DNA from: Alcaligenaceae bacterium
GTDB lineage: Bacteria; Pseudomonadota; Gammaproteobacteria; Burkholderiales; Burkholderiaceae_B
Assembly: GCA_013416405.1 (NCBI GenBank)
Contig: JACCET010000014.1
Coordinates: 1-48,065 of the forward strand
DNA: 48,065 nt
Direction: 5' to 3'
Each line of letters starts with the position of its first letter. Position 1 is the stretch's first letter. Below are positions 8,113 to 16,416 of this stretch, piece by piece. The translations under genes and the position numbers were made by a program. Below the pieces are notes generated by a model. It had not been told where the DNA came from. It saw only the letters and a program-made list of their open reading frames with translations, and did no database searches.

Positions 8113-9921
8113 TTATTTACCAATGCGATTAGCAGCTTGAATAATTTCCAAGACGCGTGGGCCCTGTTGGTCAGCGCCACGAAAATCGGACAAACGAACG
8201 TAGCCGCCCTTGAAGTCGGGTTTATGCATGTTTTCTACCGTAAACGTGCAGATTGGCACTGTCGCTCCATCGAACCCAGAGTACTCAAGCTGTATTAACG
8301 ATGTGATGGTCTTTTGGTCGATTAAAAAACTACGCAACTTCTCATAAGAGGAGATAAACATCCAAACAAAAGGGGTCATGAAACCCAGTTGCCCCTTCGG
8401 TACTGCTAAGTGTGTGTTGCGAACGACGAATGCCGAGAAAAGATCTGTCTTTACTGGCTCGTAATTCTCTTTGAGCCACGCCCCTAACCTAGCATTCATT
8501 CCTTTGCCCCCCATATACGGTGGGTTAGCAACCACCACGTGATACTTGGCGCTTAGGTAGTCTGCTTGTTGCAGCACTTTCAGCACCTTGTCATGGGTGC
8601 CTGTCAGGAACAGATTTCCAGCCATGTCCTTGGCTTCCAACTCCCGCAGTACGTCCTGGACATTGCTTAGCTTAGGGCGTATCAGTGACCCGAAGTTATC
8701 GGCTTCTTCAAACTGAGTCAGCGTTTCGCGCAGGTCCAGGGTAAACAAGTCGTGACCAACCATGGTCATGTATTCGGTCAACTCATCATCGTCGAAGGTG
8801 ATTTTTTCCAGTACGCAGATATTGGGCTCTATGCCTTTCTCGAAGAAGCGGCGTTGTTTGGCGCGGGCTTTCATGGTCAGGGCAAAGGCGGCCAGGTCGC
8901 CCGCGCGTTCATCCAGTTCTATGCCATACAGGTTGTAGGTCAGAATCTTTTCAGGGATGTCGCTGGGGTCGGTGCCGACCTCTTCGTAGATGGCATACAG
9001 TAGATCAAAGGCGTAGGTCAGCATGTGGCCAGAGCCGCAGGCAGGGTCGCAGACTTTGATGTCTTCGGGCTTTGTTATTTTCAGGAAGTCGGTTTCCGGT
9101 GCCTCGGGCTTAATGTAATACGCCATTTGCCCAGCCAGCGGCGAGTTTGGATGGTTCAGCATCCATAGGCGACCCAGCGAATTTTCCACCAAGTAGCGCA
9201 CTATCCAGTGCGGGGTGAATAGCTGCGTGGCGGCAGGGATGTTTTCCGGCGTGACCTTCTGGCTTTTTTTCAGACCGGCGAAAACCTCGTCCTTCTTTTC
9301 TGAAATATAGAACTGATACAGCCAGCCTATGACCTCTACATCTTGGCAGTTATCCGCTGTCATGGCCTCGCGGGTAGCGGCAAGGATGGAGTTGGCCGAC
9401 AACAGGTCGTCGGGTATTAACAGTTCGGTGTAGTCCGCAATGCGCTCAAACAAGTAGGGCATAACGCGGTTAAAGCTATTGCACTCGGCCACCAGCAGCA
9501 GGCGGTAGGCTTCTTGCTCCGGATTTTGGCTGGGGGCCTTGCCGCTTAGCAGGGCCTGAACCTGACTGCGGGTGCGTTCTGGCACGCGGTCAGCATCCAT
9601 GTGGCCCATTTTGGCATCGGCCAGTATTTCAGGTTGGATCTGGGTTTCGTCGGCGGGGGAAACAACGCGGATGCGGGTGTAGCCGTTGGCATCCATGAAG
9701 CGCAGGGCGCAGAAGCGGTTGAACCAGGTGTAGGCCACTTTTTCTATGACCTGTGCGCGACTGGTATCCGCAATCTGCTTTTCCAATTGCAGGACGGCGG
9801 GTGTGTTTTCTCGCCGGGCGGCACTGGTAGTGGATAGCACCAGCTCCAGCTTGGTGGCAACGTGCTCGATCAGGTTGCGGCGTGCTTGCTGGGCAAACTG
9901 TCTTAGTATTTTTGTGTCCAT
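8113..9921 (-). CDS. pglX: BREX PglX, N-terminal half: adenine-specific DNA methyltransferase
   Basis: A 602-aa protein equal to the first half of PglX, which methylates a non-palindromic adenine site to mark self DNA in BREX. It has the SAM-binding motif DPACGSG (about 292-298) and the N6-adenine catalytic motif NPPY (about 466-469), so catalysis should be intact. It ends soon after YVRLSDFRGADQQGPRVLE, a segment that in one-piece PglX runs straight into the recognition domain; here a TAA follows and the AlbA_2 gene starts two bases later. The combined length of the two halves (602+587) approximates a complete PglX, so this is a split gene with no lost domain. ATG 9921 is preferred over a TTG 15 bases upstream. 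Confidence 0.9.
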   Translation of the reverse strand: MDTKILRQFAQQARRNLIEHVATKLELVLSTTSAARRENTPAVLQLEKQIADTSRAQVIEKVAYTWFNRFCALRFMDANGYTRIRVVSPADETQIQPEILADAKMGHMDADRVPERTRSQVQALLSGKAPSQNPEQEAYRLLLVAECNSFNRVMPYLFERIADYTELLIPDDLLSANSILAATREAMTADNCQDVEVIGWLYQFYISEKKDEVFAGLKKSQKVTPENIPAATQLFTPHWIVRYLVENSLGRLWMLNHPNSPLAGQMAYYIKPEAPETDFLKITKPEDIKVCDPACGSGHMLTYAFDLLYAIYEEVGTDPSDIPEKILTYNLYGIELDERAGDLAAFALTMKARAKQRRFFEKGIEPNICVLEKITFDDDELTEYMTMVGHDLFTLDLRETLTQFEEADNFGSLIRPKLSNVQDVLRELEAKDMAGNLFLTGTHDKVLKVLQQADYLSAKYHVVVANPPYMGGKGMNARLGAWLKENYEPVKTDLFSAFVVRNTHLAVPKGQLGFMTPFVWMFISSYEKLRSFLIDQKTITSLIQLEYSGFDGATVPICTFTVENMHKPDFKGGYVRLSDFRGADQQGPRVLEIIQAANRIGK

Positions 9922-9950
9922 TACGCTGTAATCCAAAGGCTAAGAAGAAG

Positions 9951-9974
9951 CATTTTCGTGACGCCACGAAAATG
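9951..9974. promoter_or_regulatory. Perfect 10-bp inverted repeat between brxC and pglX
   Basis: CATTTTCGTG (9951-9960) and CACGAAAATG (9965-9974) are perfect arms around a 4-nt loop, in the only sizeable gap (93 bases) inside the BREX operon. No T-run follows on the minus strand, so it looks more like an operator, an mRNA-stability hairpin or an attenuator than a standard terminator. Confidence 0.6.
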
Positions 9975-10014
9975 GTCTGACGTTGTTCCGCAATCTATCT
10001 GAGTTTTCATGTCT

Positions 10015-13000
10015 TTAGATTTGAACACGATGGCCAGCCTGAATTTCCTTCAGCCACGCATCACGCAGCTTGTCCAGATAGTCGTTTAACTCTGCCTCGC
10101 TGGTTAGCCAGGGTTTGCTGTAGGAGACACTGATAGAGCGTGCTTGGACTACGCGCGGTGCAGGGACGCTAGGCGGGCTTATAGGTGCGCTAGCCGTGCT
10201 TGTTCCTGAGGCTGTTGCCGCCGTGGGGGGTAGATCACTGACGGTATTTGGCGGCGGTGTTGGTGCGACGGCTGCCTGTGCCCACACTTCTAGCTTTATC
10301 AGCAGTTGCGGGTAGTGTGCATCCTCAAAGTTACGCACTTGGTCGCGGATCATGGCAATACGCTGCTGGCTTTGCAGCGTATGTTTGGCGTCCGTAAACG
10401 GCATGGTCAACACGTTTTGCTGTTCGGTGCTAATGGTGTTGAATTCCGACGCACCACGCAGACGACTTTCCAAGTCCTCTAGTTTCAGTATGGCAGTGGC
10501 CTTTTCAGTAACCAGCTGTGCCGTAATGCCTAGCTGCAAATCATCAAGCAGGGGCTTGATTTGTTGTAGCTGATTACCTTTATAGGGGGCCGTGTCAGTT
10601 AACAGCGCCTTGATGGGCTCAACTTCCGCTTGGGGGAGGTAGGCAAAATTGTCTTGTTGTTCGCTGAGGAGCTTACGGGCCGCGTCATAGATGGCCTTTT
10701 GCGGGCTATGCATGAACTTGGTAATGGGCTCGATGACTTGGTCTTTTAGGTCCAGCAAGGCGTCGCCTTCGCGTGACAGTTCCGTCAAAAACCAAGCTAC
10801 GTTCTTGCTGGCCGCGTCTTTCAAGGTGGCCAATACGTTTTCTAGCGCAAACAGGAACGGATACTGGGCTTTCTGGCCATGAAGTTCGGTTAGGGTCAGT
10901 TCCAGGTCTTTAATGGCCGCGATGGTTTCATTGGCCAAGGCTTTGGCGTCGTTCGCCCTGGCGGGGGTGTTGAAAAATTCCGAATAGAAATCTTTTAGGT
11001 GGCGCACCTGCGAGGCGGTGAACTCGACCTGTGGTTCCAGTATCAGGGTGGAGTGTGTGGCCGTATTGACCAGTGAGCGCTCCAGCGTATCGCCTTCCAG
11101 GGTATTGCTGTTTTGGCGGACTTCAACTTTGCCACGAGCACACAGCAAGGCCAGATTGCACAGAATGGCGGCGTAGTACCAGCCATAGGGTTTGCGTTCA
11201 AACTTTTCCAGTAAACCTTTTACGCTGGTTCGTATGCCGCTTGCGGCGTTACCTTGGATGGCGGCCAGCAGGTCCTGCTCGGCTTCGGTCAGGCTGGTGG
11301 CGTCGTTGCCAATAAGCGCATCTTGGGATTGCCGCAGGTATTTTCCGATATCGCCTTCGGTGTAGACCGTGTCACGCAGCATGCGCAGGTTGGTGTAGGT
11401 GGTTTCGATTAGCTGATGGAAGCCTTTGGTAATGCGGTTTTGACCGTCGGTACCGCTAACGTCCACATCGGCTGCATTAATAATCAATTGGGCCTGGCCT
11501 AGCAACAGCTTGATACGTTCTTCCAGTTCACCCAGGCGCACACGGTTCTGAAAGCCTTTACTTTCCAGTATGCGTTTGACGGTGTCTTGTTGGGTGGAAA
11601 TGTTTTGCTTAATGTATTTTTCCGTACGCTTATGCATGGTCAGATCTTGCATAAAGCGGGCATCGGCGGGCAAGACCACCCGTAGTTCATCGCGGCCCAT
11701 GCTTTGCATGCGCTGGGTGGTGATGTTGTCGAAACCATCGGTAAGCGATGTAATAACGTGAATAGCTAGTTCGTGTTCGCGCCCCAGCAGGCGGTCGTCC
11801 ATTTTCCGAGCGTAGGCGTAATCCTGGCCGTTGTCGTACCGGATTTTGCGCTGGCGTATAACGCTGTCAAAGATCAGTTTTTCCAGCTCATTGATGATGT
11901 CGGATGATTCGACGTCGGTGTTTTTAATTTCTTCTTCAATGTCTTTTTCTTCGTTGGTCAGGTATTCGTAGACATCGCCGTTACGCTGTATATAGGTTTG
12001 CTGCTCTAGCAAATTTAATGCGGCTTCGACACGCTTGTGGTGTGCTGGCATGTCGTCGTTGAAACGTTCCAGCATCAGCACCGTTAGATTTCGCAACGAG
12101 GCTTTAAATTCCTTTACATACTTGACCAGAAACAGGACTTTAAGCACGCGCACCGCGTAGGGGTCGCCCAGATGCCGTTCGGCATTGTTGATGGCGCTTT
12201 GAACAGCGCTTTTCAACGCGCCGCGTATGCCTTCAAACATGCGGTCGAAGGTAGCCAGTTGGCCTATGGGTTCATTGTCGATAGCCATAGCGACTTCACG
12301 AAATACGCCCAACATCGAGCGCTCGCCGACCGAGTTGGCTTTGCCTTCGAAACCGTTATGTTCGGAAAGGCCGCGTATGGCGGACTGAAACAATGGAAAC
12401 TGGTAAGGGATGAAGGGGTAGCTGTAGATAAAGTGTTCAGCGTCTTTGAAGTTTTTATAGTGCTGGCCACCGTCTGAAAAGTCGAAGAGTGTTTTGAAGT
12501 TGTTGGCCTGCTGCTGGTAAACCGTCGTCAGCAGTTCAATGCCAACGTCATTTTTGCTTAACAAGCGCTTCTGGATCACTTCGGCCACGTCGGCGCTGGT
12601 CAACTTCAGCCGATTGGCAAAACGGGCCTGTATCTTCGAGAAGTCATTGCTTTCTCGCCGAGTCATCTCGCCCAGCACCGACGCCATGTCCTCTTGGGCC
12701 GTCACGATAATCCATGCGCGACCCTGGCATTTGGTGGCCAGGCTCTCGGCCACGGTTTGCAGATTCGTCATTAACTTGGTGTTTTCGGCAATGTACTGAC
12801 CGACTTCATCCACAAAAAAGTTCAGACGAAAATTGGCCGGTTGTTGATCTAGCCAGGTTTTGACTTGATTGCCGAAGTCTTCAATAGATACGCTGTACTG
12901 GCTGCGATATTTATCCAATATCCCTTTAGCCAGGGCTGGGTCTTCGCCGGTAATTTGCGCGTAGGCTTTGGCAATATTGCCCGCTTCAAGCAAGGCTTGT

Positions 13001-13581
13001 TCGCGGCCACGTTCCCACGATTTATTCGCCAGTTGCTGGTAGGCGTCTTTGAATAGCGTGAATTGCTTGCGGCTGTCCAGATCGCGTTCAAATTGAGCAA
13101 TGTAGCCTTGCTTACCAAAGTAGCCGCACATTTCGTTAAACACTTTAACGAACACGGATAGCAGGGCGTCCATCTGGTTCTTGCTGATGATGTCGGCTTT
13201 CTGATCAATATTGAACAGTATGCTTTTGGATGGAATGCCGACGGCTTTCTTGAGCTTGGCTTGAAGCAGCGCATCGTCTTTGGGGATTTTAGGTAGGAAC
13301 AGATCTAGGGCCGTGGTGCCATCCACGTGGCGGTTTTCCAGCAGCAATGCCAGCATCTTCAGCAAGTGTGACTTACCCGAACCGAAGAAGCCCGATATCC
13401 AGACGCCATTGGCACCGTGGTATTCGTTATAGGCGCTAAGGAAAGACTCAAGTCGCTTGGCCACCTCATCGGTCAGCACGTACTCAGCCAGTTCGTTATA
13501 CAGGCTGCTTTCATCGTCGGCTTTGATGACGCCTTCGATAGGACGACTAACGGGATTCAGAAAAATGTCATTGAGTTTCAT
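10015..13581 (-). CDS. brxC: BREX P-loop ATPase BrxC
   Basis: An 1188-aa BrxC, the large ATPase of type I BREX and of normal length. The Walker A motif GFFGSGKS lies at residues 64-71 and a Walker B-like FFVDEVGQYI at about 255-265. The N-terminus (MKLNDIFLNPVSRPIEGVIK) is the typical family start. The C-terminal 100 residues include a Pro/Thr/Ala-rich linker and then a short conserved tail. The ATG has AAGGA nine bases upstream and follows brxB by 11 bases. Its precise action is unknown; it is essential for defence in characterised BREX systems and is probably part of a complex with BrxB, PglZ and PglX. Confidence 0.93.
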   Translation of the reverse strand: MKLNDIFLNPVSRPIEGVIKADDESSLYNELAEYVLTDEVAKRLESFLSAYNEYHGANGVWISGFFGSGKSHLLKMLALLLENRHVDGTTALDLFLPKIPKDDALLQAKLKKAVGIPSKSILFNIDQKADIISKNQMDALLSVFVKVFNEMCGYFGKQGYIAQFERDLDSRKQFTLFKDAYQQLANKSWERGREQALLEAGNIAKAYAQITGEDPALAKGILDKYRSQYSVSIEDFGNQVKTWLDQQPANFRLNFFVDEVGQYIAENTKLMTNLQTVAESLATKCQGRAWIIVTAQEDMASVLGEMTRRESNDFSKIQARFANRLKLTSADVAEVIQKRLLSKNDVGIELLTTVYQQQANNFKTLFDFSDGGQHYKNFKDAEHFIYSYPFIPYQFPLFQSAIRGLSEHNGFEGKANSVGERSMLGVFREVAMAIDNEPIGQLATFDRMFEGIRGALKSAVQSAINNAERHLGDPYAVRVLKVLFLVKYVKEFKASLRNLTVLMLERFNDDMPAHHKRVEAALNLLEQQTYIQRNGDVYEYLTNEEKDIEEEIKNTDVESSDIINELEKLIFDSVIRQRKIRYDNGQDYAYARKMDDRLLGREHELAIHVITSLTDGFDNITTQRMQSMGRDELRVVLPADARFMQDLTMHKRTEKYIKQNISTQQDTVKRILESKGFQNRVRLGELEERIKLLLGQAQLIINAADVDVSGTDGQNRITKGFHQLIETTYTNLRMLRDTVYTEGDIGKYLRQSQDALIGNDATSLTEAEQDLLAAIQGNAASGIRTSVKGLLEKFERKPYGWYYAAILCNLALLCARGKVEVRQNSNTLEGDTLERSLVNTATHSTLILEPQVEFTASQVRHLKDFYSEFFNTPARANDAKALANETIAAIKDLELTLTELHGQKAQYPFLFALENVLATLKDAASKNVAWFLTELSREGDALLDLKDQVIEPITKFMHSPQKAIYDAARKLLSEQQDNFAYLPQAEVEPIKALLTDTAPYKGNQLQQIKPLLDDLQLGITAQLVTEKATAILKLEDLESRLRGASEFNTISTEQQNVLTMPFTDAKHTLQSQQRIAMIRDQVRNFEDAHYPQLLIKLEVWAQAAVAPTPPPNTVSDLPPTAATASGTSTASAPISPPSVPAPRVVQARSISVSYSKPWLTSEAELNDYLDKLRDAWLKEIQAGHRVQI

Positions 13582-13592
13582 TTGCTGCGTCC

Positions 13593-14249
13593 TTAGACCT
13601 GGGTCTCGAAAATATTGAATGCGCGGTAGTACTTATCGTCATGTAGGCGGCCGAACAGTTCCAGCGATGCGCCATGAGCCAGCGAATAGCGGTATTCGCC
13701 AGGGAAAAACATGACAGTGGGTTTGTGTTTGGCGGTGCTTTGCAAGTTGTTCAGCACATTATGCGAACGAATGTAGGGGAACACCTCACCGATACCGGAG
13801 AGGAACAACACGTCAAAGTTATCTGGTGCAAGGCGCTCAGCGATAGCAGGAATTAAATGCTCGCGCGGGTCCAGCACGTTTTGCAGCAGCTCTAGCAAGC
13901 CGTCCTTGTCGTAATCCGGTTCGTTCTGGATGATCTGGTCCCACAGGCTGAGGCCTTCGTTGCTGCCTTCACGATTCTTTAAAAGATCAATGGTGAGGTC
14001 GTACAGATTGATTTCCAGCACGTTAACGCCGCGTCCGCCCAGATAGGGCAGGTTAAGGCTAGCCAGCTTATTGGCCAGCTGATGCTGTAAGCGGTGCATG
14101 TCAACAGCTTCCGAGGCAGGATAATCGCAAATATAAAAGGGCAGATCGTTATTTAACCCCTTCATGTGCAGAAAGCGTTCGCCGCTAATGACGTTTAGCA
14201 AGTGATCGAAGCGTTCGGCAAGCGGACGTTGACGCAATTTTTGGCTCAT
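13593..14249 (-). CDS. brxB: BREX protein BrxB (DUF1788)
   Basis: A 218-aa protein matching BrxB in size, operon position (between brxA and brxC) and sequence character (LNLPYLGGRGVNVLEINLYD, then FLSGIGEVFPYIRSHNVL near the C-terminus, with a predicted KPTVMFFPGEY strand). BrxB is a core BREX protein of undefined biochemical function. The ATG at 14249 overlaps the brxA stop as ATGA; a GTG nine bases upstream is also possible. The overlap implies coupled translation with brxA. Confidence 0.9.
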   Translation of the reverse strand: MSQKLRQRPLAERFDHLLNVISGERFLHMKGLNNDLPFYICDYPASEAVDMHRLQHQLANKLASLNLPYLGGRGVNVLEINLYDLTIDLLKNREGSNEGLSLWDQIIQNEPDYDKDGLLELLQNVLDPREHLIPAIAERLAPDNFDVLFLSGIGEVFPYIRSHNVLNNLQSTAKHKPTVMFFPGEYRYSLAHGASLELFGRLHDDKYYRAFNIFETQV

Positions 14250-14860
14250 TGCAGCCACCTTTTAATATCCATATCTGTGGCGGGAAATACCCGCAGGGCT
14301 TGTGAATTCGCCTGTGCCAGTATCTTTGCTAGCGCGGGTGTGAGCATGGCGGGCTGAATGAGGCCAGCGTCTGATAGCAAATCAGCATCGCGCAGCATCC
14401 GAAACAGGTTAGAGCGCAGCTTTTGCAAAGTCGATAACGCGAGTTCGTCGAGTTCGGCATGCCAGACGGCCTTGCTATTAATGAAAGCGTCAAAATCGTT
14501 GTGGGTGATTTGATAACGCAACGTAATGAAATGCTCGCGTAAGACGTCGGCCGCAAAATCATGAATGAACGTGTAGCGACGGCAGGCGGCGCTCCAAAGT
14601 AAGTAAGCTTGTTCGCGTCGGGTGGTCGCGGTCAGGTACTGCAATTCATCGGTGCTTAGTAATTCCAGCCTGGAAATAAGTTCTTTGCTGATGCGGGTCG
14701 CAGCGGTACTGGTGCGCACCTGCAGCAGGTTTTCGCTCCGTACCTGGTCGCGGGTTGTTTTCCAGTCGCCCAGCACCAGATAGCGCTCGGCTACCACTGG
14801 GGCCTCTTGCAAGAACAGGCCGCCCGTCGTGAACGAGAGACGGTAACGTGCGGCGCTCAT
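14246..14860 (-). CDS. brxA: BREX protein BrxA (DUF1819)
   Basis: A 204-aa BrxA, recognised from its family start RYRLSFTTGGLFLQEAPVVA and its place at the head of the core BREX genes. BrxA family proteins are small, mostly helical and have been reported to bind DNA; their role in the defence mechanism is unclear. A longer frame begins 27 codons earlier, but the ATG at 14860 overlaps the stop of the preceding HTH gene as ATGA, and the family N-terminus starts here, so this start is used. Confidence 0.9.
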   Translation of the reverse strand: MSAARYRLSFTTGGLFLQEAPVVAERYLVLGDWKTTRDQVRSENLLQVRTSTAATRISKELISRLELLSTDELQYLTATTRREQAYLLWSAACRRYTFIHDFAADVLREHFITLRYQITHNDFDAFINSKAVWHAELDELALSTLQKLRSNLFRMLRDADLLSDAGLIQPAMLTPALAKILAQANSQALRVFPATDMDIKRWLQ

Positions 14861-15057
14861 GCCTTTCCGTGCTTTTGTGCGGTTTCGGCTGCACCACCGG
14901 CTTTGACCCAGGTGTCCACCTCTGGGATTTGGAATTTCCATAAGCGCCCAACCTTATGGGCTGGCATCTCGCGTGTGGAAATCCAGGTATAGACAGTGTC
15001 TTTGCTGACACCAAGGTGTTGGGCGATCTGTTCAACGCTAAGCCAGCGGTTGGGCAT
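14857..15057 (-). CDS. Small HTH DNA-binding protein (excisionase/AlpA type), BREX leader gene
   Basis: A 66-aa protein dominated by a helix-turn-helix (SVEQIAQHLGVSKDTVYTW, residues 7-25) followed by the basic wing typical of MerR/excisionase-like domains (HKVGRLWKFQIPEVDTWV). Proteins of this kind act as excisionases, transposon accessory factors or small transcriptional regulators. Here it is the first gene of the BREX operon and overlaps brxA by four bases, so it may regulate BREX or help island excision. Candidate binding repeats lie 42-72 bases upstream of its start. It is not the WYL-type BrxR regulator found in other BREX loci. Confidence 0.8.
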   Translation of the reverse strand: MPNRWLSVEQIAQHLGVSKDTVYTWISTREMPAHKVGRLWKFQIPEVDTWVKAGGAAETAQKHGKA

Positions 15058-15098
15058 ACATGTAACCTAAAGAAAGGGTGGCCAGTCGATTCTATCAG

Positions 15099-15130
15099 GT
15101 TATGTTGGGTTTATCTGGGTTTTATGGGTG
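15099..15130. promoter_or_regulatory. Phased direct repeats upstream of the BREX operon
   Basis: Three imperfect copies of TTAT(n)GGGT follow one another at about 10-11-bp spacing: GTTATGTTGGGT (15099-15110), TTATCTGGGT (15111-15120) and TTATGGGT (15122-15129). Spacing of one helical turn places them on one DNA face, as expected for a small cooperative DNA-binding protein such as the HTH protein encoded just downstream on the minus strand. A plausible -10 (TAGAAT on the minus strand, near 15088-15093) lies beside them, without a good -35. Confidence 0.4.
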
Positions 15131-15213
15131 GTTTGTTAAACAGAAGCCGTCACAGCATGGGTTGTCTGAGTAAAGAATACGGACACTCCTCGAGCAATTA
15201 AAACGACCTCGAG

Positions 15214-15447
15214 TTAGACCGCCCATCGGCGGTAGAGGCGCTCGCCGCGCGGGCCAACCTTCGCAATCAGTGCATATCGGGCTGTCTGTTTCCGTTGCCC
15301 TGAGTGCGCCGCCCAAAACGCCGACTGTACCGCCATCCGTGTCCGCTGCCCTGGCTTTCGCGGCATAAACGGCTTCCTCCCCGTCAGGCGGGTCCCCTCC
15401 ATATATTCCACGGTCCTGTTCATCAGCCCCGGCCAGCAGTTCAGCAC
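15214..15447 (-). CDS. Possible small basic protein, unrecognised
   Basis: A 77-codon frame (GTG start; internal ATGs at 15423 and 15402) rich in Arg and Lys, ending in a conserved-looking tail (KVGPRGERLYRRWAV). Third positions are mostly G or C, as in real genes of this genome, but no family is recognised and the start is uncertain. It is divergent to the radC-like gene. The remaining sequence of 15058-15586 shows only the repeats upstream of the HTH gene and no other supportable gene. Confidence 0.3.
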   Translation of the reverse strand: MLNCWPGLMNRTVEYMEGTRLTGRKPFMPRKPGQRTRMAVQSAFWAAHSGQRKQTARYALIAKVGPRGERLYRRWAV

Positions 15448-15586
15448 GGCAAGGCGACGAACTCACGGCAACGGCGGCAACACCGCAGGAACCGTATTAC
15501 TGCGAACGCCGAAAACCTACGATCAGGCTCGGAATCTTCGGCCCCGGTCAGCAGGAAAACCAACCGGCTTTTGAAGGAACAGGAAA

Positions 15587-16120
15587 ATGGAACACGTTAA
15601 CCACAATGCAGCTTTGGGCTATGACAACATGAACGCAGGGCAGACGCTGTATGTGCGTAGCCCGTCAGGCCGATATCATGCCGCCACCGATTCGCACGTA
15701 CTGGCCGCCGCCAGGGTCGCCGCTGAAAGCTTGATCGGTGATCGGGCTGACATGGGGAACCCGAACGCCGTCAAACGGTATTTTCAGGCCAAACTGTCGG
15801 GCATGGGGCATGAAGTCGCCGCTGTGCTGTATCTGAATAGCCAGTTTAAGGTGATCCGTTACATGGAAATGAGCCATGGAACGTTGACGCAGGCCAGCGT
15901 ATACCCGCGCGAAATCGTTAAGACGGCGCTTCGTCTGGATGCGGCCGCCATCATCATGTCGCATAACCACCCCAGCGGCATACCTGAACCCAGTGAAGCC
16001 GATCTGGCGCTGACTCGGCATTTAAAACATGCTTTGGCGCTGGTTGATGTTCGTTTGCTGGACCACATCATCGTTACGGGGCAGAGCACGACTTCGTTAG
16101 CGGAACGAGGCCAGGTGTAA
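15587..16120 (+). CDS. radC: RadC-family (MPN/JAB domain) protein
   Basis: A 177-aa RadC-like protein. The C-terminal two thirds form a JAB/MPN domain with the metal-binding signature SHNHPSGIPEPSEAD (about 124-138) and a second histidine in LLDHIIVTG. The ATG is supported by AAGGA eight bases upstream. RadC relatives are common in genomic islands and plasmids, and despite the name a direct DNA-repair function is not established. It is the only gene between the BREX operon and the tRNA apart from a doubtful small ORF, and it probably belongs to the island. It lacks the N-terminal HhH region of longer chromosomal RadC proteins, as island versions often do. Confidence 0.85.
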   Translation: MEHVNHNAALGYDNMNAGQTLYVRSPSGRYHAATDSHVLAAARVAAESLIGDRADMGNPNAVKRYFQAKLSGMGHEVAAVLYLNSQFKVIRYMEMSHGTLTQASVYPREIVKTALRLDAAAIIMSHNHPSGIPEPSEADLALTRHLKHALALVDVRLLDHIIVTGQSTTSLAERGQV

Positions 16121-16130
16121 ATCTGGAGGC

Positions 16131-16179
16131 AGGCGGGTGAGAACCCGCCTATACGGGAAACCGCCGCGCATTGCGGCGG
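16131..16179 (+). terminator. Two tandem hairpins after radC
   Basis: AGGCGGGT/ACCCGCCT (16131-16138 and 16143-16150, GAGA loop) is followed by CCGCCGC/GCGGCGG (16161-16167 and 16173-16179). Both stems are perfect and GC-rich but have no T-run; they could still end or stabilise the radC transcript. Confidence 0.45.
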
Positions 16180-16230
16180 CATGTTGGACTTGTGCTGTCG
16201 CACAAGTAGTTATCCGCTTTTTTCTTTTTC

Positions 16231-16266
16231 AAAAAAAGCAGCCCGTCCGGATTTGCCAGGACGGGC
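16231..16266 (-). terminator. Rho-independent terminator, minus strand
   Basis: On the minus strand GCCCGTCC and GGACGGGC (16259-16266 and 16241-16248) form an 8-bp stem with a 10-nt loop, followed after TGC by seven T (16231-16237). It faces transcription coming from the tRNA-Thr gene. Confidence 0.65.
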
Positions 16267-16309
16267 AAGAGCGGCTTGCCTGGCTAAGCCTCGACATGTG
16301 GCGCTTGAA

Positions 16310-16350
16310 GTAGGTAGCAGCTTAATATTTTGCTACCTACTTGCTACCTA
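16310..16350. repeat. Inverted and direct repeats beside the tRNA (possible integrase arm sites)
   Basis: GTAGGTAGCA (16310-16319) is inverted as TGCTACCTAC (16331-16340), and TTGCTACCTA is repeated directly at 16330-16339 and 16341-16350. Repeats of this style flank attachment sites of tyrosine-recombinase islands, and these lie 67 bases from the 3' end of tRNA-Thr. No integrase gene is present here, so the reading is inference. Confidence 0.45.
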
Positions 16351-16416
16351 AAATATATCAAGATAAAGATGGCACGCAAAAAAATACCCCAAATCATTGA
16401 TTGATAAGGGGAATTT

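Noticed and set aside
4912-9921. pglX treated as a simple pseudogene by frameshift
   Set aside because: There is no frameshift scar: a complete gene with coupled start and stop lies between the halves, and all catalytic motifs survive.
15304-15600. 98-codon plus-strand frame before radC
   Set aside because: It overlaps the radC start and reads as a shadow of the opposite frame, with many Arg/Pro/His codons and no recognisable domain.
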